A stretch of 6,064 nt of DNA from NCBI GenBank assembly GCA_007124075.1, contig SLFV01000210.1, forward strand, positions 1 to 6,064, in the 5' to 3' direction. The number at the start of each line of letters is the position of its first letter. The first letter of the stretch is position 1. The notes under the pieces were generated by a model. The model saw only the letters and a program-made list of their open reading frames with translations, made no database searches and had not been told where the DNA came from. This stretch comes from Roseimaritima sp. Its GTDB lineage: Bacteria; Planctomycetota; Planctomycetia; Pirellulales; Pirellulaceae. The position numbers and the translations under genes are program-made. Shown one piece after another: positions 1 through 6,064 of this stretch.

Positions 1-1653
1 ATCGCTGGTGTCTTGCTGGGGGCAGGTTATGCTTGGGTGATGCTGTGGGGGCTAAGGAATTGGTGGGTCGGCGCGGTAACGGTCCCCTTTTTGCAATTCC
101 ATTGGTCTGTGGTCAGTTTGGCCGTCGGATTCGTGGGCGGACAGTTGATTGCGTGGGGCACGATTCGGCTGACCGCGCGGCAGCTTCACCGGATCGCACC
201 GCGCGTCTTGTTGTCGGGACAGTTCGGGGAAAGCCAGCATCCGAACAAGTCACAGGCCCGAAACTGGCTTGGTCCGCTGGCAATCCTAACGCTGCTGTGC
301 AGCTTGGCCCTAGGTGGTTTCGCCACGCAGCTTTCGGGGCAAAATCAGGCGGGGGTATTTGTCGGTGCTGGGATGATGATGCTGGTTGCGATCTTGGTTG
401 GGTTGTACGCGCAGCTTAGCCGCAACGCTGCGGCCCCAATCGGTTCGATCGAAGGTTACACGTCGTTGTGGCGTTTGGCCGCTGGCAATGCAAAGCGCAA
501 CCCGCTGCGAAGCACGCTGACCGTTGGCTTGATGGCGTCGGCGTGCTTTCTAATCCTTGCGATGAGCGCTTTCCAGCTTAGCCCGACCGATTCGGGAGTG
601 GGCGGCTTTGACTTAGTAGCCCAGACCTCGCAGCCGTTCTACCGTGACTTGACCGATCCGTTGGTACAGAACGAATTGTTTGGCGGACAGGCGGAAGTGC
701 TAAGCGATATCGTTTTGGTGGCGGCGCGATTGCGACTGGGCCAGGACGCCAGTTGCAACAATTTGTACCAAGCGACCCAGCCGACCGTTGTCGGATTTCC
801 CGCCAGACTGGCGGAGTTGGAAGAGACCGGGAGACTGCCTGCTTTTCCTTGGGCGGCGACCGATGCTAGGTCCGCCGAACCGTCGCCCTGGCGTCTGCTG
901 GAACAGTCTGGTGCGGGGACGGCCGATGATCCTGTTCCGGTGGTACTGGATCAAGCCACTGCGATGTGGGCCTTGCAAATGTATGGGGGGGTTGGGGAGG
1001 TCCGTGCGTTTGAGTTCGATGACGGACGTACACGACACTTTCAGGTTGTCGGCTTGCTGTCGAATTCCGTTCTGCAGGGGATGCTATTGATCGGCGAGAA
1101 GAATTTCAAACGTTTGTTTCCGCACATCAGTGGTGATCAATATTTTTTGATCCACGCTCCTGGAGATCAATCAACTACTGTAGCCTCGTTGCTGGAAGAT
1201 CGCTTGGGGGACGTTGGCATGGACGTGACCGACAGCCGAACTGTGTTGGGACGTTTGCTGGCGGTGCAAAACACTTATTTGCGGACTTTCCAAAGCCTGG
1301 GCGGCTTGGGATTGTTGTTAGGAACGATTGGGTTGGCAATCGCGCAGTTGCGGAACGTCTTGGAGCGTCGAGGGGAGTTAGCGGTGATGCGTGCGGTCGG
1401 CTTTACCAATGGCCGGCTGGCGGCGTGCGTGTTGTTGGAGCACGCGGTTTTGCTGCTGGGCGGAATCGGCTGTGGCCTGCTGGCAGCGCTGTTGGCCGTT
1501 GTCCCCTATGCGTGGCTGGGGCAAGCTCACTTGCCGATCGCGGAGCCACTGCTGTGGGTAGCCGCGATCCTAGTGGTGGGCATGCTATCAGGATTCGTTG
1601 TGTTATATCGAGTCGTGCGGATGCCACTGGTCGCATCGTTACGCACCCAGTAG
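1..1653 (+). CDS. ABC transporter permease, FtsX/MacB-like, C-terminal part (5' truncated by window)
   Basis: The reading frame is open from base 1, so the gene starts upstream; the first TTG at 13 is not a real start. The visible part is 550 residues (residue 1 = codon 1-3). It shows hydrophobic segments at about 1-18, 37-57, 90-108 and 118-138. A second FtsX unit follows: a membrane helix at about 172-191, a large extracytoplasmic domain at about 192-420, and three closing helices at about 430-450, 470-500 and 515-540. The cytoplasmic signature ERRGELAVMRAVG lies at 455-467, the usual place in FtsX/MacB permeases, where a short loop meets the ATPase. The extracytoplasmic domain carries DASCNNLY (249-256), which I recall from large two-module permeases in planctomycetes. 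Such proteins work in the inner membrane with a separate ATP-binding subunit, often moving lipids or lipoproteins or acting mechanically on the envelope; the substrate here is unknown. The partner ATPase would be expected upstream, outside the window. The family call is firm; the role is not. Confidence 0.9.
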   Translation: MAGVLLGAGYAWVMLWGLRNWWVGAVTVPFLQFHWSVVSLAVGFVGGQLIAWGTIRLTARQLHRIAPRVLLSGQFGESQHPNKSQARNWLGPLAILTLLCSLALGGFATQLSGQNQAGVFVGAGMMMLVAILVGLYAQLSRNAAAPIGSIEGYTSLWRLAAGNAKRNPLRSTLTVGLMASACFLILAMSAFQLSPTDSGVGGFDLVAQTSQPFYRDLTDPLVQNELFGGQAEVLSDIVLVAARLRLGQDASCNNLYQATQPTVVGFPARLAELEETGRLPAFPWAATDARSAEPSPWRLLEQSGAGTADDPVPVVLDQATAMWALQMYGGVGEVRAFEFDDGRTRHFQVVGLLSNSVLQGMLLIGEKNFKRLFPHISGDQYFLIHAPGDQSTTVASLLEDRLGDVGMDVTDSRTVLGRLLAVQNTYLRTFQSLGGLGLLLGTIGLAIAQLRNVLERRGELAVMRAVGFTNGRLAACVLLEHAVLLLGGIGCGLLAALLAVVPYAWLGQAHLPIAEPLLWVAAILVVGMLSGFVVLYRVVRMPLVASLRTQ

Positions 1654-1700
1654 CGTTGCGGTTTTAGCCGCCAAGGACGTCGCACGCGGACGCTATTTTT
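1651..1700 (+). terminator. Candidate intrinsic terminator of the permease gene
   Basis: TAGCGT (1651-1656, including the stop codon) is complementary to ACGCTA (1690-1695), which is followed at once by five T (1696-1700). Pairing can extend inward through TGCG (1657-1660) with CGCG (1685-1688), with one bulged G and one G-U pair. A competing small hairpin, GCGG with CCGC (1658-1671), sits inside. The long interior and short T tract make it weaker than the one after groEL. Its position directly at the gene end favours a real terminator. Confidence 0.45.
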
Positions 1701-1802
1701 CCCGTTGGATTCGGAGGCAGAGTGCACGTCGGTTTTTTCAAGGCATGCATCCGACGATCGCGAGGACGGGCGTAACGCACACGAAGGCCAGCGATAGACG
1801 AG

Positions 1803-1819
1803 AACATGCCTGGCATGTT
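1803..1819. repeat. Perfect 17-nt palindrome in the convergent gap
   Basis: AACATGCC (1803-1810), one central base, then GGCATGTT (1812-1819) is an exact inverted repeat. It lies 18 nt beyond the stop codon of the - strand membrane protein gene. As RNA it would form about seven base pairs with a three-base loop on either strand. No T tract follows on either strand, so it is not a classical intrinsic terminator. It could be a 3'-end hairpin that stabilises or ends the - strand transcript, or a protein binding site. Confidence 0.5.
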
Positions 1820-1837
1820 TGGACCGCACCGCTACCC

Positions 1838-3175
1838 TTAAACAGTGATCGTGTCTTGCACTCCATCACCGGAAAGGCTGCCTGGACAGGGTAGTTGTTC
1901 GGGAATATCTTCGATCTCCTGCTCGTTCGCATCGTGTCGCAGCAGCAGGTACAACGCCCCGATCAGCGCCCACATCATCAGGATCGAATAGACCTCGGGA
2001 ATCGCGTCCAAGATCCGGTTTGCGCGATCGGGTTGCGACCCCCCGGAGGCACCACGTTGGTACAAAGCCATCGCAATCTGCTGCCCGGCAATGCATGCAA
2101 ATGAAACAATCAAGTACATCGCCCAGTGCAACAGGGTTGCCGCCAGGGCGTAGATCAATAAATGCAGTGGACGACGGAAGACATACTCGTAGCCGCGGCT
2201 AAGCGCGTCGAACGTGTCACAAATCGGCTCGGTCAGGATCGAAGCCCAAGCTAACGGAATTGCCAACCAAGCACCAATCGTCAGAACCCCACTGGCCAAC
2301 AGCAACGGAATTGCCAGCACACTGGCCCAATCCGCCAGCGTCAGATTCCAGCGTCCCAACCAGCCAAACAGCCAGTAGCAGCCCACCAGCATGAGGATGC
2401 AAGCCAGCGGGATCCACGTCGCCAAAAACAACGCCAACCCGCGAGCCTTCAGGACACGGCACAAATCCAATAATCCTGTCGGTCGACGCTGTGCACACTC
2501 CGTAATGCTTTCCCTCAGCACGATCGCGACGGGAAACATCCAGGCCAGTACGATGATTGCCTGTTTCGCTCCCGCGTGCAACAACGTCTGCCAGGAAGGA
2601 TTCGACAGCAGCAAAACCGAAGGATTCAACCAGTAAGCCAGCGCCCGCCCCAACGGACTGCTTTCTTCCAGCCATTGCCACCACTTTTGGAGCAAAGGGG
2701 CAGAATCACCCCCGGAAAGCGGCATCCAGCTATCAACCAGAAGATGGCCGCCGATCACAATCCCGTAGGCACACCCGGCAAGCAAAAAACCGATTGCCGA
2801 AATCGGGGCTGCTAGGCTCCGCAGAAAAACCAGCGGCGGAACCGCATCGGACCAGCGGTAAACCACAGGCAGAATACTGGGCGAATCATCATCGGCGACA
2901 GGTCGACTGGGCAAATCAGGCACCAAACAAAACGCGAAAAACGGATAACTCACGGTCAGTCCCTGCCGCAAATCCAAACGCTGCGGCTCGACTTTCGGGC
3001 ACAAGTCTACCAGAAGATCCATCACTGGGAATCGTTGCACCAGACCTCCTGCCACACTGACAGCAAGGCCTTTGCCTGCCCCATCCCGCTGCCAATGTCG
3101 CTCCGCCAGCAACCTGCTTACGGTATTGCAAAATCCGTAACTCCATATTGAAAAATCACTTGCGAAAATTTCCAT
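1838..3175 (-). CDS. Uncharacterised polytopic membrane protein (445 aa)
   Basis: I cannot name this gene. The 445-residue product has a mostly soluble N-terminal part (1-115), then about six hydrophobic segments at roughly 116-146, 203-221, 246-272, 283-311, 337-370 and 393-412. It ends in a short acidic tail (NEQEIEDIPEQ, 417-427). Between helices 2 and 3 is a charged amphipathic stretch (about 221-245). Before helix 5 is the conspicuous segment DTFDALSRGYEYVFRRPLHL (320-339), which I recall from membrane proteins of unknown function in planctomycetes. There is no signal peptide, catalytic motif or transporter signature that I can recognise; inner-membrane location is inferred. The ATG at 3175 has no Shine-Dalgarno sequence and the first 18 codons are AT-rich. 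An in-frame ATG at 3022 (Met52) is an alternative but also lacks a well-spaced site: an AGGAGGT lies 21 nt upstream of it, too far. I kept the longer form because residues 10-30 read as a plausible amphipathic helix. It is transcribed divergently from groES. Confidence 0.8.
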   Translation of the reverse strand: MEIFASDFSIWSYGFCNTVSRLLAERHWQRDGAGKGLAVSVAGGLVQRFPVMDLLVDLCPKVEPQRLDLRQGLTVSYPFFAFCLVPDLPSRPVADDDSPSILPVVYRWSDAVPPLVFLRSLAAPISAIGFLLAGCAYGIVIGGHLLVDSWMPLSGGDSAPLLQKWWQWLEESSPLGRALAYWLNPSVLLLSNPSWQTLLHAGAKQAIIVLAWMFPVAIVLRESITECAQRRPTGLLDLCRVLKARGLALFLATWIPLACILMLVGCYWLFGWLGRWNLTLADWASVLAIPLLLASGVLTIGAWLAIPLAWASILTEPICDTFDALSRGYEYVFRRPLHLLIYALAATLLHWAMYLIVSFACIAGQQIAMALYQRGASGGSQPDRANRILDAIPEVYSILMMWALIGALYLLLRHDANEQEIEDIPEQLPCPGSLSGDGVQDTITV

Positions 3176-3178
3176 ACT
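3148..3178 (+). promoter_or_regulatory. Possible promoter in AT-rich block upstream of groES
   Basis: Bases 3129-3182 are only about one-third G+C, far below the surrounding DNA. On the + strand they contain TTGAAA (3148-3153) and CATACT (3173-3178) with a 19-nt spacer, a loose sigma-70-like pair. If used, the groES leader would be about 175 nt. The block also overlaps the first codons of the divergent membrane protein gene, so its AT richness may instead serve translation start on that strand. Weak evidence. Confidence 0.2.
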
Positions 3179-3303
3179 TTAGGCACGCCGCTTGCAGTGT
3201 GAAGTCGACGTGATTGCATTTACTGTCACCTTTGCAGCACCTCACCGATGCCCGCAAGTCGCCTCACTTTGGGTTGGCTTGCATCGTGGGACTGCGGGGG
3301 ACA

Positions 3304-3315
3304 AACGAACCATTT
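3304..3315 (+). promoter_or_regulatory. AACGAACCATTT motif upstream of groES, similar to one ahead of groEL
   Basis: AACGAACCATTT starts 56 nt before the groES ATG. A near copy with two extra bases, AACGAAACCCATTT (3698-3711), starts 54 nt before the groEL ATG. The CCATTT part resembles the -10 box of heat-shock (sigma-32 type) promoters, consensus CCCATnT, but no good -35 box is found at normal distance here. No CIRCE operator (TTAGCACTC-N9-GAGTGCTAA) is present in 3176-3359. The role is inference. Confidence 0.25.
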
Positions 3316-3343
3316 CCTGCTTCTATTAACGTATTTCTTGAAA

Positions 3344-3349
3344 CGGAGG
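3344..3349 (+). promoter_or_regulatory. Ribosome binding site of groES
   Basis: CGGAGG at 3344-3349 is a good Shine-Dalgarno sequence 10 nt before the ATG at 3360. It fixes the groES start and therefore supports the N-terminal extension of the protein. It is the only convincing, well-spaced Shine-Dalgarno sequence seen at a start codon in this window. Confidence 0.75.
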
Positions 3350-3359
3350 CTAGACACAG

Positions 3360-3677
3360 ATGGCAACAGCCACGAAAGCATCAGCACAAATTCGCCTGCA
3401 GCCCATGGGGGAGAGGATCGTCGTCCAGCGTGACGAAGCCGAGGAGACCACCGCAGGTGGTATCGTGTTACCTCAGTCCGCGAAAGAAAAGCCAGCTCGC
3501 GGTGTCGTCGTTGCCGTCGGCAGCGGCAAATTATTGGACGATGGTTCACGCTCCGCCCCGCAACTGCAAGCCGGTGACAAGGTTCTGTTTACCAGCTATG
3601 CAGGCGAAACAGTGGAAATCGACGATGTGGAATACCTGCTGATGCGTGAAGACGACGTATTGGCGGTCATCGAATAG
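3360..3677 (+). CDS. groES: Co-chaperonin GroES (Cpn10)
   Basis: This is the heptameric lid of the GroEL chaperonin, which caps the folding cage in the cytoplasm. The 105-residue protein covers the whole Cpn10 fold: LQPMGERIVVQRDE (13-26), the mobile loop with the GroEL-contacting GGIVLP (33-38), the RGVVVAVGSGK strand (48-57), a roof-loop region (about 58-70), GDKVLF (72-77), and the closing EYLLMREDDVLAVIE (91-105). The hydrophobic Ile-Val-Leu triad of the mobile loop is intact. Compared with E. coli GroES (97 residues, IVL at 25-27), the N-terminus is about ten residues longer (MATATKASAQ). The GGAGG ten bases upstream makes this start secure; the next ATG (Met16) would remove part of the first strand. 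It is followed after 74 nt by groEL in the same direction, the standard groE order. Confidence 0.97.
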   Translation: MATATKASAQIRLQPMGERIVVQRDEAEETTAGGIVLPQSAKEKPARGVVVAVGSGKLLDDGSRSAPQLQAGDKVLFTSYAGETVEIDDVEYLLMREDDVLAVIE

Positions 3678-3681
3678 TCGC

Positions 3682-5371
<1,690 letters not shown>

Positions 5372-5401
5372 TCCGCCCCAACTTCCAAGCGATTCATCGC
5401 C

Positions 5402-5448
5402 AACCTCGGTTCTTTTCGGTTTTACGCCGGAGGAATCGAGGTTTTTTT
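5402..5448 (+). terminator. Intrinsic terminator of the groES-groEL operon
   Basis: AACCTCGGTTC (5402-5412) pairs with GAATCGAGGTT (5433-5443) over 11 positions with a single G-U pair. The 20-nt interior can add CGG/CCG (5417-5419 with 5427-5429). Seven T (5442-5448) overlap and follow the stem end. It begins 31 nt after the groEL stop. Read on the - strand there is no T tract after the stem, so it should not end the opposing transporter gene. Confidence 0.85.
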
Positions 5449-5506
5449 GTGGGCAGGCCAGCAACAGGAAAAATTGGTTCTGCAGTCTGCGTACCGCTAG
5501 CCCGGG

Positions 5507-6064
5507 TTACTCAAAACCTGACGCTTTCCGGTGTGTTGATTTAGGCGTCAGCAGACTGCTGCCGCGTAGTCGCCATAGAAAAAAACTGGCTCCGGTTGCC
5601 ATCATGACCGCACAGACGATAAAAATTTGCTGTGGTGCGTCACCAAACCAACCGCGCACCGAATAAAAGATAACTGCCGACAGTGTCATAAACGTGAACG
5701 AGACAGCATTGGCGGTCCCTAAAAATCGACCTCGTTCACTGTCGGGGGAAAGCTTCTGCAACAAGGCTTGCAGCGGCACGATATAAAACCCTGCTGCAAT
5801 CCCCGCCCCAAAGATAAATAGCGACACATTGCTGGTCGCCACCTGAAGCATTGTCGCCTGCAGTTCGACCCCATCTCCTGCGTCGGCGACGGCGGAAATA
5901 CGTGGAGGAACGAAACCCAACAAAGCGAAAAAGAAGGTCAATCCCGCAGCGCCTACGGGCACAAGCCTTGGTTCGATCCGATGACCGGAGATCAAACCGG
6001 CAAGCGCACAACCGAGCCCAACGGAAATCCCCAGAATGCCCATCAAGGCGCTCGCTGCGGTGCG
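5507..6064 (-). CDS. MFS transporter, LplT-like, C-terminal part (truncated by window)
   Basis: The frame stays open to the right edge, so the start lies beyond the window; the TTG at 6046 is not taken as a start. The visible 185 residues hold about five hydrophobic segments: roughly 1-27, 34-53, 78-102, 118-138 and 143-165 (residue 1 at the edge). Between the third and fourth lies a basic cytoplasmic loop, LSPDSERGRFLGTANAVSF, in the style of major facilitator proteins. The FYIVPLQALLQ helix followed by this loop resembles the lysophospholipid flippase LplT and the MFS half of the fused acyltransferase/transporter Aas-type proteins. That suggests phospholipid recycling at the inner membrane, but this is an inference from a fragment. 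The protein ends in a short polar tail (about 168-185) with no acyltransferase domain after the MFS part, so it is not an MFS-acyltransferase fusion in that order. It is convergent with groEL, 135 nt between stop codons. A general drug or sugar transporter of the MFS remains possible. Confidence 0.8.
   Translation of the reverse strand, partial: RTAASALMGILGISVGLGCALAGLISGHRIEPRLVPVGAAGLTFFFALLGFVPPRISAVADAGDGVELQATMLQVATSNVSLFIFGAGIAAGFYIVPLQALLQKLSPDSERGRFLGTANAVSFTFMTLSAVIFYSVRGWFGDAPQQIFIVCAVMMATGASFFLWRLRGSSLLTPKSTHRKASGFE

Noticed and set aside
13..15. TTG as the start of the permease
   Set aside because: The frame is open to base 1 and the residues before it continue a membrane helix, so the gene is simply cut by the window.
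985..991. Run of seven G in the permease gene as a possible frameshift or phase-variable site
   Set aside because: The reading frame and the family-like sequence continue normally on both sides, and a single short run is weak evidence.
1727..1756. Inverted repeat CGTCGG ... CCGACG with an 18-nt loop including six T
   Set aside because: Only six pairs with a long loop, and the T run lies inside the loop, so it does not form a terminator on either strand.
2557..3060. Open frame on the + strand opposite the membrane protein gene (167 codons)
   Set aside because: The product is rich in Pro, Arg, Lys, Ser and Asn without any fold-like pattern, while the - strand frame gives a coherent multi-helix membrane protein.
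3176..3359. CIRCE operator or HrcA-type control upstream of groES
   Set aside because: No TTAGCACTC / GAGTGCTAA inverted repeat or near match is present in this region or in the groES-groEL gap.
5469..5495. Possible terminator for the MFS gene on the - strand (GGT...ACC hairpin followed by T5)
   Set aside because: The stem is interrupted by mismatches and has almost no loop space, so a stable hairpin is unlikely.
5549..5561. CAGCAG-a-CTGCTG palindrome
   Set aside because: It lies within the MFS coding region and fits ordinary codon choice; there is no sign of function.

Overview
The window looks like chromosomal DNA from a planctomycete, most likely of the Rhodopirellula/Pirellulales type. 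This is inferred from recognised protein style, not from a search. The signs are: a GroEL ending in a short Gly/His/Asp tail (HDHDMY) instead of GGM repeats; a GroES with a short basic-polar N-terminal extension; an FtsX-type permease with a 'DASCNNLY' extracytoplasmic motif of a kind I associate with planctomycetes; a polytopic membrane protein of a type I associate with the same phylum; and mostly weak or absent Shine-Dalgarno sequences. No mobile element, CRISPR array, tRNA or rRNA is visible.

Layout: (1) 1-1653, + strand, the C-terminal 550 residues of a large ABC-transporter permease (FtsX/MacB superfamily), cut by the left edge and followed by a candidate terminator. (2) 1654-1837, a short convergent gap holding a perfect 17-nt palindrome. 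(3) 1838-3175, - strand, an uncharacterised protein with about six membrane segments. (4) 3176-3359, a divergent intergenic region with no CIRCE operator, containing the ribosome binding site of groES. (5) 3360-3677 groES and 3752-5371 groEL, + strand, a complete chaperonin operon with a 74-nt gap that may contain a second promoter. (6) 5402-5448, a strong intrinsic terminator after groEL. (7) 5507-6064, - strand, the last 185 residues of a major facilitator superfamily transporter resembling the LplT lysophospholipid flippase group, cut by the right edge.

The functional core is the GroES/GroEL folding machine. The flanking genes are all membrane proteins with no obvious mechanistic link to it. 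I do not see a new multi-gene system here. The points most worth a second look are the substitutions at the inter-ring contact of GroEL (Arg452, Glu461 and Ser463 of the E. coli protein are replaced), the His/Asp tail, the possible separate heat-shock-like promoter for groEL with a similar motif ahead of groES, the lack of a Shine-Dalgarno sequence before groEL, and the unnamed membrane protein divergent from groES.
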